Source: Sphingomicrobium aestuariivivum (GTDB lineage Bacteria > Pseudomonadota > Alphaproteobacteria > Sphingomonadales > Sphingomonadaceae). From it: DNA of 64,000 nt. A program made the position numbers and the translations under genes. This document shows positions 1-8,733 of this stretch, one piece after another. The notes below the pieces were generated by a model. That model was given only the letters and a program-made list of their open reading frames with translations, was not told the origin of the DNA and did not search any database. Every line of letters starts with the position of its first letter. The stretch's first letter is position 1. The DNA is taken from the NCBI RefSeq assembly GCF_024721585.1, contig NZ_CP102629.1, positions 124,001-188,000 of the forward strand. The letters are read 5' to 3'.

Positions 1-46
1 TCGCCCCATTTTCTTCCCTTGCACTGATGAGAGGCAGAGCCGGGCG

Positions 47-1099
47 ATGACCACCCCCTGGGGCAACCCCCATTTCGACGATCATGAAGCGGTGCACTTC
101 GTCACCGACCGCCAGAGCGGTCTCAAGGCGATCATCGCGCTTCATTCGACCGCGCTCGGTCCCGCCGCGGGCGGCACCCGTTTCTGGCATTATGCCGACG
201 AGGAAAAGGCGCTCTCCGACGTGCTCCGCCTGTCGCGCGGTATGAGCTACAAGAATGCGATGGCGGGTCTTCCGCTCGGTGGCGGCAAGGCCGTGATCCT
301 CGCCGACAGCGCGCGCAACAAGTCGCAGGCGCAGATTGCCGCCTTTGGCCGTGCGGTGAACCGTCTCGGTGGCCATTATGTCACCGCCGAGGATGTCGGC
401 ATCACCGTCGAGGACATGATCACCGTCAGCCACGAGACCGACCATGTCGCGGGCCTTCCCGTCGAGGAAGGTGCCGAGGTCGGCGGGGACCCGGGGCCGC
501 ACACCGCGCGCGGTGTCTATCTCGGCCTCAAGGCCGCGGTGAAGCGCAAGCTCGGCCGCGACGACCTGTCGGGCGTGCATGTCGCCATTCAGGGCGCCGG
601 TAGCGTCGCGAGCCATCTCGCGCGCCGCCTCGCCGACGATGGTGCGAAGCTCTCCATCGCCGACGTCAATGTCGAGCGCGTCGAGGCGCTTGCCGCCGAC
701 ACCGGCGCGACCATCGTCGATCCCGCCGACATCCTGTTCGTCGAGGCTGATGTGGTCAGCCCCTGCGCATTGGGCGCGATCCTCACCGAGGAAAGCATCG
801 GCAAGCTCAACACGCAGATCATCGCGGGCGCGGCCAACAACCAGCTCGCCACCCCGGGCGACGGCCAGCGCCTCGCGGCGCGCGACATCCTCTATGCCCC
901 CGACTATGTCATCAACGCGGGCGGCATCATCAACGTGTCGACCGAATATCTCGCCGACGGCGGGGCCGAACTGGTGCGCCAGCGCATCGACGCCATCCCC
1001 GGTCGCCTCGAGCAGATCTGGGACGAGGCCGCCAACAGCGGTCGCGATCCGGCCGCCGTCGCCGACGCGATGGCGCAGGCGCTGATCGGGCGCGCCTGA
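47..1099 (+). CDS. Glu/Leu/Phe/Val family amino-acid dehydrogenase (leucine dehydrogenase-like)
   Basis: A 350-residue cytosolic NAD-dependent enzyme expected to deaminate a branched-chain or aromatic amino acid to its 2-oxo acid and ammonia. Visible motifs are GPAAGGTRF (38-46), the SYKNAMAGLPLGGGKAV stretch (67-83) carrying the two family catalytic lysines K69 and K81, TAEDVG (113-118), and a Rossmann GAGSVASHLA (183-192). The length fits leucine/phenylalanine dehydrogenases (about 350) rather than glutamate dehydrogenases (about 420 or more). Substrate cannot be read from the sequence. The ATG at 47 follows a GAGGCAGAG purine run. The downstream ccm operon starts 40 bases later but is functionally unrelated. 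Confidence 0.9.
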   Translation: MTTPWGNPHFDDHEAVHFVTDRQSGLKAIIALHSTALGPAAGGTRFWHYADEEKALSDVLRLSRGMSYKNAMAGLPLGGGKAVILADSARNKSQAQIAAFGRAVNRLGGHYVTAEDVGITVEDMITVSHETDHVAGLPVEEGAEVGGDPGPHTARGVYLGLKAAVKRKLGRDDLSGVHVAIQGAGSVASHLARRLADDGAKLSIADVNVERVEALAADTGATIVDPADILFVEADVVSPCALGAILTEESIGKLNTQIIAGAANNQLATPGDGQRLAARDILYAPDYVINAGGIINVSTEYLADGGAELVRQRIDAIPGRLEQIWDEAANSGRDPAAVADAMAQALIGRA

Positions 1100-1139
1100 A
1101 GGCTGGAACACGGGGACGGGGAAGGCTAGACAGGGCGCA

Positions 1140-1874
1140 ATGCATCGTTTCGCCAACCCCGCCCGCTTCCTGAAACTCGCCAAGCCAGCCACGGGCTGGA
1201 CGCTTTGGCCGGGTCTCGTGCTGACGCTTGCCGGCTTCATCGCCGGGCTCTTCTACGTGCCTGCCGACTATCTGCAGGGCGACAGCTTCCGCATCCTCTA
1301 TCTCCACGCCCCCTCGGCCTGGCTCGGCATGGCGGGCTGGAGCGGCATTGCCATCAGCGCCATTGCCACGCTGGTCTGGCGCCATCCGCTGGCCAGCCTC
1401 GCGGGCCGCGCCGTCGCGCCCGTCGGTGCGGTATTCGCCGCCATCTGCCTTGCCACCGGCTCGATCTGGGGGCGCCCGACCTGGGGGACCTGGTGGGAAT
1501 GGGACGGGCGGCTGACCAGCATGCTGGTACTCTTCTTCCTCTACCTCGCCTATATCGCGCTGGCCGACGCCGAGCGCGCTCGCGGACCCGACAGTGAAGG
1601 GCGCATCGCCGCCATCTTCGGGCTGCTCGGCGCGATCAACCTGCCGATCATCCATTACAGCGTGCTGTGGTGGAACTCGCTCCACCAGGGCCAGTCGATC
1701 AATGTCCTCAAGGGCGAGAGCAGCATCGACGGTTCGATGCTGTGGCCGCTCGGTCTGACCTTCCTCGGCATGACGCTCATGTTCGTCGCCATCACGCTGA
1801 TGCGGATGCGCGCCGACATCGCGCGGGTGAAGCTCGAAATGCGGCTCCAGCGCCGCGCGGAGGAGACACGATGA
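1140..1874 (+). CDS. ccmC: Cytochrome c maturation heme ABC transporter permease CcmC
   Basis: A 244-residue inner-membrane protein with six hydrophobic segments. It presents heme on the periplasmic side and loads it onto CcmE. The family tryptophan-rich signature WGTWWEWDGRLT is at residues 115-126, flanked by candidate axial heme histidines H56 (YLHAPSAW) and H172 (IHYSV). It is the first gene of a tightly packed run whose next genes are ccmD, ccmE, ccmF, ccmG, ccmH and ccmI. The ABC subunits CcmA and CcmB are not in the window, so they must lie elsewhere, as is common in alphaproteobacteria. Confidence 0.96.
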   Translation: MHRFANPARFLKLAKPATGWTLWPGLVLTLAGFIAGLFYVPADYLQGDSFRILYLHAPSAWLGMAGWSGIAISAIATLVWRHPLASLAGRAVAPVGAVFAAICLATGSIWGRPTWGTWWEWDGRLTSMLVLFFLYLAYIALADAERARGPDSEGRIAAIFGLLGAINLPIIHYSVLWWNSLHQGQSINVLKGESSIDGSMLWPLGLTFLGMTLMFVAITLMRMRADIARVKLEMRLQRRAEETR

Positions 1875-1999
1875 ACCCCTGGCCCTTCGTGATCGGCGCC
1901 TATGGCTTCGGCATCCTCGCCATGCTCGGCCTGCTCATCCAGTCGTGGCGCGCCATGCGCAGCGCCGAAGCTGCCGCCGCCAAGGAGCGCCGCAGGTGA
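1871..1999 (+). CDS. ccmD: Heme exporter protein CcmD
   Basis: A 42-residue single-span membrane peptide starting at an ATGA that overlaps the ccmC stop. It has one hydrophobic helix (about residues 5-24) followed by a charged cytoplasmic tail ending KERRR, the usual CcmD layout. CcmD is known to release holo-CcmE from the CcmABC complex. Sequence conservation in this family is weak, so the call rests mainly on size, topology and its position between ccmC and ccmE. Confidence 0.85.
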   Translation: MNPWPFVIGAYGFGILAMLGLLIQSWRAMRSAEAAAAKERRR

Positions 2000-2445
2000 G
2001 CGCCGCGCCCAAGACCCAGCGCCTGACCCTCGTCATCCTCGCGCTCGTCGCCATCGGCGGCGCCGCGCTGCTGGCGCTCTGGGGGCTACAGGATCGCGCC
2101 GCCTATTTCGTCACCCCTAGCGACATCGCCGAGGGCACGGTCGAGACGGGCGTGCCGCTGCGCCTCGGCGGGATGGTAAAGGACGGCTCGATCGAGACCT
2201 ATGGCGACGGCACCAGCTACCGCTTCGTCCTCGAGGACGAGCAGGCGGAAGCCGCCGTCACCTATCGCGGCATCGTTCCAGACCTCTTCGTCGAGGGCTC
2301 TGGCGCGGTCGCCGAAGGGCAGCTCATGCCCGGCGGCGAATTCGCCGCCAACCGTATCCTCGCCAAGCATGACGAGAATTACATGCCGCCCGAGCTGGCC
2401 GAGAGCGCCGAGCGCGCGACGGCAGAGACGGTCGCCGCCGAATGA
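1996..2445 (+). CDS. ccmE: Periplasmic heme chaperone CcmE
   Basis: A 149-residue membrane-anchored heme chaperone that carries heme from CcmC to the CcmF/H lyase. An N-terminal anchor (about 10-29) is followed by the OB-fold domain, and the conserved LAKHDENYMP motif gives H125 for covalent heme attachment and Y129 as axial ligand. The start is taken as GTG at 1996, because it overlaps the ccmD stop as GTGA and puts the basic residues directly before the anchor. An upstream in-frame ATG at 1945 would add 17 unconserved residues that duplicate ccmD sequence in another frame. Confidence 0.95.
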   Translation: MSAAPKTQRLTLVILALVAIGGAALLALWGLQDRAAYFVTPSDIAEGTVETGVPLRLGGMVKDGSIETYGDGTSYRFVLEDEQAEAAVTYRGIVPDLFVEGSGAVAEGQLMPGGEFAANRILAKHDENYMPPELAESAERATAETVAAE

Positions 2446-4370
2446 TTGCCGAACTCGGCCATGCCGCGCTGTGGCTAGCGGTGGCGCTGGCAGGGCTCCA
2501 GGTCGCGCTGGCGCTGACGGGCGGGGAGGGGACCGAGACGCGCCTTCGCGCCATTGCCGTGGTGCAGGCCATCCTCGCTGCGGTCGCCTTTGCCGCCCTG
2601 CTGCGCGTCTTCTGGATCACCGACCTGTCGGTCGAGCTGGTCGCGGCCAACAGCCATGCCGACAAGCCGCCCTTCTACAAGCTCGCCGCCGCATGGGGGA
2701 ACCATGAGGGCTCGATGCTCCTCTGGGTGCTGCTCCTGTCCTTCTTCGGTGCGCTGATGGCGACTTTCTCCAAGGGGCTGGAGCCCAAGGTGCTGCGCGG
2801 TGCGCTCGGGATGCAGGGCGCGCTCGCGCTCGGCTTCTATGCCTTCCTCCTCCTGTCCTCCAATCCTTTCGCGCGGCTCGACCCGCCGGCGATCGAGGGC
2901 AGGGGATTGAACCCGCTGTTGCAGGACCCCGGCCTCGTCTTCCACCCGCCGATGCTCTACGTCGGCTATGTCGGCCTCTCGGCAGCCTTCAGCCTTGCCA
3001 TTGGCGCGATGCTCGGCGGCCGCGTCGATGCCGCGCTCGCCCGTGCCATGCGGCCGTGGGTGTTGCTGTCCTGGACCTTCCTGACCGCAGGCATCCTCGC
3101 CGGATCCTATTGGGCTTATTACGAGTTGGGCTGGGGCGGTTACTGGTTCTGGGATCCGGTCGAGAATGCCTCGCTGCTGCCGTGGCTCGCGGCCACCGCG
3201 CTCCTCCATTCGGTCTCGGTGCTTGCCGCGCGCGAGGCATTGCGCGCATGGACGATGGTACTCGCGCTCATTGCCTTTGCCATGTCGATGCTCGGTACCT
3301 TCCTCGTGCGCTCGGGGCTCGTCACCTCTGTCCATGCCTTCGCGGTCGATCCCGAGCGCGGCACCTTCATCCTCATCCTGATGGCGCTCTATGTCGGCGG
3401 CGCGCTGGCGCTGTTCGGCGCGCGCATCGCCCATGTCCGCGAGGGCGCGCCCTTCGAACCGGCAAGCCGCGAAGGCGCGCTGGTCGCCAACAACCTCCTC
3501 CTGTCGGTCATCTTGGCATTGGTCCTGTTCGGCACCTTCTACCCGCTGATCGCCGAGGCCTTCGGCGCCTCCATCTCGGTCGGCCCGCCCTATTTCAACC
3601 TCGTCACCGGCCCGCTCGCGCTGATCCTCGTCGCGCTGCTGTTTGTCGGGCCGCTGCTCAGCTGGAAACGTCAGTCCAAGCCGCTGCCGAAAGGGATCGC
3701 CATCGCGGGCGTCGCCAGCCTCGCCATGCTGGTCGCCACCATCGCGCTCGGTTGGTCGATGAGCCTGCTTGAACGGCTCGGTCTCAGCCTCGGCACCGGC
3801 CTCGTCATCGCCAGCCTCGTGCCGCTCCTCATCCGCAAGCCGTGGCGCGCGCCGGTCCCCGTCTGGGGCATGGTCATCGCCCATCTGGGTGTCGGCGTCC
3901 TCACGGTCGGCATCGCCGCCGAAAGCGCTTTCACCACCGAGCGGCTCGCCGTCGTCCGCCCCGGCGAACGGGTCAGCGCAGGTCCGTGGCTGGTCGAGCT
4001 GCGCGGCGTGTCGCCGGTCGCAGGCCCCAACTGGACCGCCATCGAGGCGCGTCTCATTGCCTCGCGCGGTGACGGCGCCGACCTGCTCGTTCCCCAGCAG
4101 CGCCTGTTCAACGAGCCGCCCACCGCGACCAGCGAAAGCGCCATCATCACCCGTTGGGACGGACAGCTTTACGCCACGATCGGCAGGGGCAGCATCGACG
4201 AGGGCTGGCAGCTCAGGATCCTGTGGAAGCCGCTCGTCACGCTGATCTGGCTCGGTGGCCTGCTTATCGCGCTGGGCGGGCTCGTCTCGCTCGTCGGCCG
4301 CGCAGTGCGCGACTGGCGTGGCAGTCGCCAACCGCGCGAACCGCGCTACAGGGAGAAACGCTCGTGGTAA
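2442..4370 (+). CDS. ccmF: Cytochrome c heme lyase subunit CcmF
   Basis: A 642-residue polytopic membrane protein of the CcmF/NrfE family, the core of the heme lyase that joins heme to the CXXCH motif of apocytochromes. The tryptophan-rich WWD-type motif (WGGYWFWDPVEN) sits at about residues 231-242, and the C-terminus has the periplasmic domain followed by a last membrane helix. The length matches the family (630-660). Its ATG overlaps the ccmE stop by four bases, and the gene ends three codons into ccmG. Confidence 0.97.
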   Translation: MIAELGHAALWLAVALAGLQVALALTGGEGTETRLRAIAVVQAILAAVAFAALLRVFWITDLSVELVAANSHADKPPFYKLAAAWGNHEGSMLLWVLLLSFFGALMATFSKGLEPKVLRGALGMQGALALGFYAFLLLSSNPFARLDPPAIEGRGLNPLLQDPGLVFHPPMLYVGYVGLSAAFSLAIGAMLGGRVDAALARAMRPWVLLSWTFLTAGILAGSYWAYYELGWGGYWFWDPVENASLLPWLAATALLHSVSVLAAREALRAWTMVLALIAFAMSMLGTFLVRSGLVTSVHAFAVDPERGTFILILMALYVGGALALFGARIAHVREGAPFEPASREGALVANNLLLSVILALVLFGTFYPLIAEAFGASISVGPPYFNLVTGPLALILVALLFVGPLLSWKRQSKPLPKGIAIAGVASLAMLVATIALGWSMSLLERLGLSLGTGLVIASLVPLLIRKPWRAPVPVWGMVIAHLGVGVLTVGIAAESAFTTERLAVVRPGERVSAGPWLVELRGVSPVAGPNWTAIEARLIASRGDGADLLVPQQRLFNEPPTATSESAIITRWDGQLYATIGRGSIDEGWQLRILWKPLVTLIWLGGLLIALGGLVSLVGRAVRDWRGSRQPREPRYREKRSW

Positions 4371-4882
4371 GACGCTTCCTGCCGCTCCTCATCGTTCTTG
4401 CGATTTTCGCCTTCATCGGTTGGCGGCTCGCCGATCCCTCGGACGCGCCCGACATCACCAGCCAGCTCGTCGGCAAGCCCGCGCCCGACCTCGCGCTCGA
4501 GCCCATCGTGCCCGGCAAGCCCGGTATCGACACGCTGGCCACCGGCGAGCCGCATCTCGTCAACCTGTTCGGCAGCTGGTGCAACCCGTGCATCGCCGAG
4601 GCGCCGCTGCTCGACGCCATCGCCGAAGCGGGCGTGCCTGTCACCGGCATCGCCGTGCGCGACACGCCCGAGGCCGTCGCCCGCTTCCTCGAGGATCATG
4701 GCGACCCGTTCACCGCCATCGGCAGCGATCCGCGCAGCGAGGCGGTCTTTGCGCTCGGGGCGACGGGCGTGCCCGAGACCTATCTCGTCGACGCGCAAGG
4801 CGTGGTGCGCGACCATGTGCAGGGGCCGCTGGTCCCCGCCGATGTCGAGCGTATCGTGAGCGCATGGGAGGCCCTGCGATGA
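4364..4882 (+). CDS. ccmG: Thiol:disulfide oxidoreductase CcmG (DsbE type)
   Basis: A 172-residue membrane-tethered thioredoxin-fold protein that keeps apocytochrome c cysteines, or CcmH, reduced before heme ligation. An N-terminal anchor (about 4-20) is followed by the thioredoxin domain with active-site WCNPC (C73 and C76) and the cis-proline TGVPETY loop further on. The chosen start is GTG at 4364, which overlaps the end of ccmF and directly precedes RRFLPLLIVL, a normal N-in anchor. Longer in-frame starts read back through ccmF. Confidence 0.93.
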   Translation: MVRRFLPLLIVLAIFAFIGWRLADPSDAPDITSQLVGKPAPDLALEPIVPGKPGIDTLATGEPHLVNLFGSWCNPCIAEAPLLDAIAEAGVPVTGIAVRDTPEAVARFLEDHGDPFTAIGSDPRSEAVFALGATGVPETYLVDAQGVVRDHVQGPLVPADVERIVSAWEALR

Positions 4883-5262
4883 TCACCGTGCTCGCCCCGC
4901 TGCTACTCGCCGCCGCCAGCCCCGACTATGCCTTCGCCCAGCTCGAGGATCCGGCCCGCGAAGCCGAGGCGCAGGCGCTGATGGACGAATTGCGCTGCCT
5001 CACCTGCGAGGGCCAGTCGATCGCCGAGAGCAATGCCGACATGGCCGCCGACATGCGCCGCCTCGTGCGCAGCCGCATCGCCGAAGGGCAGCGCCCCGAG
5101 GAAGTGCGCGGTTGGCTGGTCGACCGCTATGGCGGCGCGGTCAGCTATCGCCCCGTCGGCAGCGATCCCGTCTCCTGGCCGCTGTTCGCGGCGCCGCTGC
5201 TGCTGCTCCTGCTTGGCTTCTGGATGGTGCGCCGCCGCTTCAAGCGGGGAGGGGACGAATGA
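4879..5262 (+). CDS. ccmH: Cytochrome c maturation protein CcmH (CcmH/CycL)
   Basis: A 127-residue protein with a cleavable signal peptide (residues 1 to about 20), the family redox motif LRCLTC (C40 and C43), a three-helix periplasmic domain and one C-terminal membrane helix (about 98-117) ending in RRRFKRGGDE. It reduces the apocytochrome disulfide for the heme lyase. ATG 4879 overlaps the ccmG stop as ATGA. The short form without the TPR domain matches the alphaproteobacterial split into CcmH and CcmI, and the TPR part is the next gene. Confidence 0.95.
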   Translation: MITVLAPLLLAAASPDYAFAQLEDPAREAEAQALMDELRCLTCEGQSIAESNADMAADMRRLVRSRIAEGQRPEEVRGWLVDRYGGAVSYRPVGSDPVSWPLFAAPLLLLLLGFWMVRRRFKRGGDE

Positions 5263-5891
5263 CCGGTTACCTGATCCTTTTGGGTCTCGCGGCCCTGTGC
5301 CTTCTCTTCCTGTTCTGGCGCGGCGTGCGGGGGGCTACCCTGACCCTGTCGGCCGCCGCGCTTCTGTTCGGCGGCGCCGGCTATGCGCTGTCGGGCAGCC
5401 CGTCGCTCGAGGGCAAGCCGGTGGCCGAGCGCCCCGCCCTGCCGAGCCCCTTGTCGCTGAAGGGCGCGCGCGAGGCCTTCTACGGCCGCTTCACCTGGCT
5501 CGACCAGTGGGCGATCCTGTCCGAGGGCTATGCCGCGCGCGGGCAGACCGCCGATGCCGCCGGTATCTATCGCTCGGCGCTGCGCGAACATCCGCAATCG
5601 GGGGCGCTCTGGTCGCTTTACGGCAATGCGCTGGCCGATCATGCGGGCACGCTCTCGCCCGCCGCCGACTTCGCCTATGACCGCGGCATAGCGCTGGCGC
5701 CCGAGCATCCGGGGCCGCGTTTCTTCAAGGCGTTGGCGCTGCTTCGGAGTGGCGATGCGGAGGCGGCGCTGCCGCTGCTCGACGCGCTCGCCGAGGAAGC
5801 GCCCGCCGGGGCAGACTGGCGCCCCCTCGTCGAGGGAGCGCGCAGCCTGGCCCGTGCGAGCGTCGAGCCTCAGGCCGCGACCGGCTCGTAA
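5259..5891 (+). CDS. ccmI: CcmI-like TPR protein of cytochrome c maturation
   Basis: A 210-residue protein with two N-terminal membrane helices (about 3-20 and 26-44) and a periplasmic tetratricopeptide domain (about 80-195). This fits CcmI/CycH, which holds apocytochrome c for the lyase. ATG 5259 overlaps the ccmH stop as ATGA. It is shorter than many CcmI proteins (300-400), and its TPR part resembles the C-terminal region of E. coli CcmH. Its 3' end overlaps the convergent ald gene by 22 bases. Confidence 0.82.
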   Translation: MTGYLILLGLAALCLLFLFWRGVRGATLTLSAAALLFGGAGYALSGSPSLEGKPVAERPALPSPLSLKGAREAFYGRFTWLDQWAILSEGYAARGQTADAAGIYRSALREHPQSGALWSLYGNALADHAGTLSPAADFAYDRGIALAPEHPGPRFFKALALLRSGDAEAALPLLDALAEEAPAGADWRPLVEGARSLARASVEPQAATGS

Positions 5892-6985
5892 GGCAGGTCG
5901 GGGAAGGCTTCGGCCACCGCCGCGTGGCGGATCTTGCCGTCCGAGACGTTGAGACCGTTGGCGAGGTGCGCGTCGGTCGCCATCGCCAGTTCGGCGCCCT
6001 TGTCGGCAAGCGCCACCGCATGGGGCAGCGTCGCATTGTTGAGCGCGAAGGTCGACGTACGCGCCACCGCGCCGGGCATGTTGGCCACGCAATAATGGAT
6101 GACGCCGTCGACTTCGTAGACGGGGTCGTCGTGGGTGGTCGGCTTCGAGGTTTCGAAGCAACCGCCCTGGTCGATCGCGATATCGACGATGACCGTTCCG
6201 CGCTTCATGAGCTTGAGCATTTCGCGGTCGACGAGCTTGGGCGCCGCCGCACCCGGCACCAGCACGGCGCCGATGACGAGATGGCTTTCCTCGAGCGCGC
6301 GTTCGATCATCGGCTTGGAGGCATATTGCGTCTTGATCGTCGAACCGAAATGCAGGTCGAGTTCGGCGAGGCGGTCGGGGTTGATGTCATAGATGGTGAC
6401 ATCGGCACGCATGCCGGTCGCCATCATCGCCGCGTTGATGCCGGCCACGCCGCCACCGATGATCGCGACCTTGCCCGGGTTCACGCCCGGCACGCCGCCG
6501 AGCAGCACGCCGCGGCCGCCCTTTTCCTTTTCGAGGTAATGCGCGCCGGCCTGGATCGACAGGCGGCCCGCGACCTCGCTCATCGGCTTGAGGAGCGGCA
6601 GCGTGCCGGCATCGCTCGTCACCGTCTCGTAGGCGATGCAGGTCGCGCCCGACTTGATCAGGCCTTCAGTCTGCGGCCGGTCGGCGGCGAGGTGGAGGTA
6701 GGTGTACAGGATGTGCCGCGGCTCGAGCATGGCGACTTCCTGCGGCTGCGGCTCCTTGACCTTGACGATCATGTCGGCGGCCTCGAAGACCGACTTGGCG
6801 TCGGGCATGATCTTCGCACCCGCCGCCACATAGTCCTCGTCGCTGAAGTCGATACCGCTGCCCGCCTTCGTCTCGACGAACATCTCGTGACCGCGCGCGG
6901 CGAGATGGGCGACCGACGACGGCGTGAGGCCGACGCGATATTCGTGGTTCTTGATTTCCTTGGGCACGCCGATGCGCATGCTCAT
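5870..6985 (-). CDS. ald: Alanine dehydrogenase
   Basis: A 371-residue NAD-dependent enzyme interconverting L-alanine with pyruvate and ammonia. It opens with the family pattern IGVPKEIKNHEYRVGL, holding the substrate-binding R17, then VKVKEP (K75 and K77) and YLHLA (catalytic H98). A central Rossmann motif reads VAIIGGGVAGINAA. I start it at the ATG at 6985, because GAGGAGA lies a few bases upstream; the next ATG (6979) is the other option. It converges on and slightly overlaps ccmI. Confidence 0.96.
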   Translation of the reverse strand: MSMRIGVPKEIKNHEYRVGLTPSSVAHLAARGHEMFVETKAGSGIDFSDEDYVAAGAKIMPDAKSVFEAADMIVKVKEPQPQEVAMLEPRHILYTYLHLAADRPQTEGLIKSGATCIAYETVTSDAGTLPLLKPMSEVAGRLSIQAGAHYLEKEKGGRGVLLGGVPGVNPGKVAIIGGGVAGINAAMMATGMRADVTIYDINPDRLAELDLHFGSTIKTQYASKPMIERALEESHLVIGAVLVPGAAAPKLVDREMLKLMKRGTVIVDIAIDQGGCFETSKPTTHDDPVYEVDGVIHYCVANMPGAVARTSTFALNNATLPHAVALADKGAELAMATDAHLANGLNVSDGKIRHAAVAEAFPDLPYEPVAA

Positions 6986-7010
6986 GTCTCCTCTACTGAC
7001 AATGGCCGCG

Positions 7011-7039
7011 CCTATAGACATCCAGCGCCGATTTGTCCC
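7011..7039 (-). promoter_or_regulatory. Possible ald promoter
   Basis: Reading leftwards, GGGACA (7039-7034) and TATAGG (7016-7011) are 17 bases apart and about 25 bases upstream of the ald start. The -10 box is good; the -35 box matches TTGACA at only four positions. Confidence 0.35.
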
Positions 7040-7102
7040 CCGCTAAAAGCCGGTTCGCTCGCCCGAGGTGAACGGCAGGGGCGCCTCATGCATTGAGCCG
7101 TG

Positions 7103-7669
7103 ATGGAAGATGTCGCCCGCCTCGTCGCGCCGATCGCGATCACCGTCGCCGCGCTGGTCACCGCCTCCAACCTCGGGGCAAGGATCACCGGCATCGGCTT
7201 TGTCATCTTCACCATCGGCTCGGTCGCCTGGTTCATCGTCGGCCTGACGACGGGGCAGGGCGGGCTAATGTGGCAGAATGTCGTCCTCTTCTTCATCAAC
7301 ATCTTCGGTGTGTGGCGCTGGCTCGGCCGGCGCGCGGCGATGGAGAAGGGCGGCGAGGACGCGCAGCGCCAGAGCGAGGAGGGCGCTGGGCAGGGGCTGG
7401 TGCCGCTGTCGAAATTCGTGGGGATGGAGCTTTGCAATACCGACGGGACGAAAGTGGGCGGCATCGTCGATGCCATGCTCGGCGAGCGTGACGGGCGCCT
7501 CGTCTACGCACTCGCCTCGACCGGCGGCGTCGCGGGCGCCGGCGAATCTCTCCACCGCGTCGACTGGCGCGAATTGCGCCTCGCTGACGGCAGCTTGCGC
7601 CTCGGCGAGTCGGCAGCGGCGCTCGGCACACGCCCCGCGGTCGAGCGCGACCATTGGCCGAGCGCATGA
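7103..7669 (+). CDS. Small membrane protein with C-terminal PRC-barrel-like domain
   Basis: A 188-residue protein of unassigned function. The first 75 residues hold three hydrophobic segments (about 8-24, 30-49, 57-73) ending in a WRWLGRR positive boundary, so the rest is probably cytoplasmic. The C-terminal part, from about residue 100 (SKFVGMELCNTDGTKVGGIVD), looks like a PRC-barrel: short beta strands in the order 'motif, glycine turn, V-G-x-I-x-D', as in PRC proteins. A GTG sits directly before the chosen ATG. It overlaps the next gene by four bases. The PRC assignment is a visual resemblance only. Confidence 0.6.
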   Translation: MEDVARLVAPIAITVAALVTASNLGARITGIGFVIFTIGSVAWFIVGLTTGQGGLMWQNVVLFFINIFGVWRWLGRRAAMEKGGEDAQRQSEEGAGQGLVPLSKFVGMELCNTDGTKVGGIVDAMLGERDGRLVYALASTGGVAGAGESLHRVDWRELRLADGSLRLGESAAALGTRPAVERDHWPSA

Positions 7670-8184
7670 GCGGGGCGCTCATCGTCACCGCTGCCCTGGG
7701 CAAGGCCGATCATGGCCGGCTGACCGCCGAGCGCACCGCGCATTTCCCGCCCGAGCGTAACTATCTCGATGCGCACCTGACCATGTTTCACGCCCTGCCG
7801 CCAAGTGCGGAGGCCGAGGCGAGCGGCGTGCTGTCGCGCCTCGCCCGAGAGCATCGCGCGCCCGATGCCAGGCTCGCCAGCCTGATGTCGCTGGGGCGGG
7901 GGGTGGCCTATAGGGTGGAGAGCGAGGAGCTGGTGCGGCTGCGCGCGCTCGTCGCCGACCATTTTTGCGGGCTCCTGACCGCACAGGACAGCGGCGGGTG
8001 GCGTCCCCATGTCACGATCCAGAACAAGGTGACCCCCGCCGAGGCCAAGGCGCTGCTGGCGGCGAAACAGGCCGAGTTCACCCCGCGCCCGCTGAAAATC
8101 GCGGGGCTGGCGCTCTATCGCTACATGGACGGGCCGTGGGACGCGCTGGGGCGTTGGGCCTTTTCGGGCAAGGCGCGGCCTTAG
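7666..8184 (+). CDS. 2H phosphoesterase / 2'-5' RNA ligase-like protein
   Basis: A 172-residue protein with the two H-x-T motifs that define the 2H phosphoesterase superfamily: HLT (37-39) and HVT (115-117), about 78 residues apart. Both lie in the expected hydrophobic strands. Family members hydrolyse cyclic phosphates or 2'-5' bonds in RNA or small nucleotides; the substrate here is unknown. ATG 7666 overlaps the preceding stop as ATGA, suggesting translational coupling. A TTG at 7654 is an alternative. Its end overlaps the convergent DUF3775 gene by four bases. Confidence 0.8.
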   Translation: MSGALIVTAALGKADHGRLTAERTAHFPPERNYLDAHLTMFHALPPSAEAEASGVLSRLAREHRAPDARLASLMSLGRGVAYRVESEELVRLRALVADHFCGLLTAQDSGGWRPHVTIQNKVTPAEAKALLAAKQAEFTPRPLKIAGLALYRYMDGPWDALGRWAFSGKARP

Positions 8185-8594
8185 GTGACCGAACCCACAT
8201 TGTCGCAATCGAGGTCGAACACGGCCATGCCCTGTTCGAGCATCGAGGCAAGCATCGGGGTCTCGAGCAGCGTCTCGACGATATTGCTGTCCTCGCCAGC
8301 GGTCTCGAGCGCTTCCTTCCACTCGTTTTTCTCATAGTCGCCGCGACCGAGCAGCACGAAGGCAAGCACTTCGGCCTGCTGGTCGTCGGCAAGGTCGTCG
8401 ATCACCCCCGCCAACTCCTCCTCGACACTGGTGTTGATGTCGTCGTCGAGTACCGAAAAGGCCTCGTCGTCATCATCGCCGTCGACATTGTCGGGGCTCT
8501 CGTCACTGTCGTAATTGGTCGGGATCTGCGCTTCATATTCGCGGGCGCGGAGGATGATGCGGCAGAGCGTGTCGATCGGTGTTGCGGGTTCCAT
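8181..8594 (-). CDS. DUF3775-type acidic protein
   Basis: A 137-residue cytosolic protein. The opening PATPIDTLCRIILRAREYEA is the recognisable N-terminus of DUF3775 proteins. A very acidic stretch follows (about 29-62, rich in D and E), then a helical domain that holds LAFVLLGRGDYE. Function is unknown in the family. I chose the ATG at 8594 because the longer reading adds 21 residues unlike the family. No strong ribosome-binding site is visible. Confidence 0.72.
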   Translation of the reverse strand: MEPATPIDTLCRIILRAREYEAQIPTNYDSDESPDNVDGDDDDEAFSVLDDDINTSVEEELAGVIDDLADDQQAEVLAFVLLGRGDYEKNEWKEALETAGEDSNIVETLLETPMLASMLEQGMAVFDLDCDNVGSVT

Positions 8595-8662
8595 ATGTGC
8601 CCATCTTTCGAATGTTCGAATTGCCCATCCAACGAGGGGTGAAGATCGCGGTTCCAAAGCGA

Positions 8663-8691
8663 TTGACGAACATGGAAGTCGTCCTTATAGG
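8663..8691 (+). promoter_or_regulatory. Promoter of tRNA-Met
   Basis: TTGACG (8663-8668) and TATAGG (8686-8691) are separated by exactly 17 bases. The -10 box ends 42 bases before the mature tRNA. This is the best sigma-70-type promoter I can see in the window. Confidence 0.6.
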
Positions 8692-8733
8692 CTCGCATCC
8701 GCAGCGACGGATTGCCGTCGCCAAGGCCCATGG

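Noticed and set aside
2475-4331. 618-codon open frame on the minus strand opposite ccmF
   Set aside because: Composition is Arg/Asp/Glu/Gln-rich without domains; it is a GC-driven shadow of ccmF.
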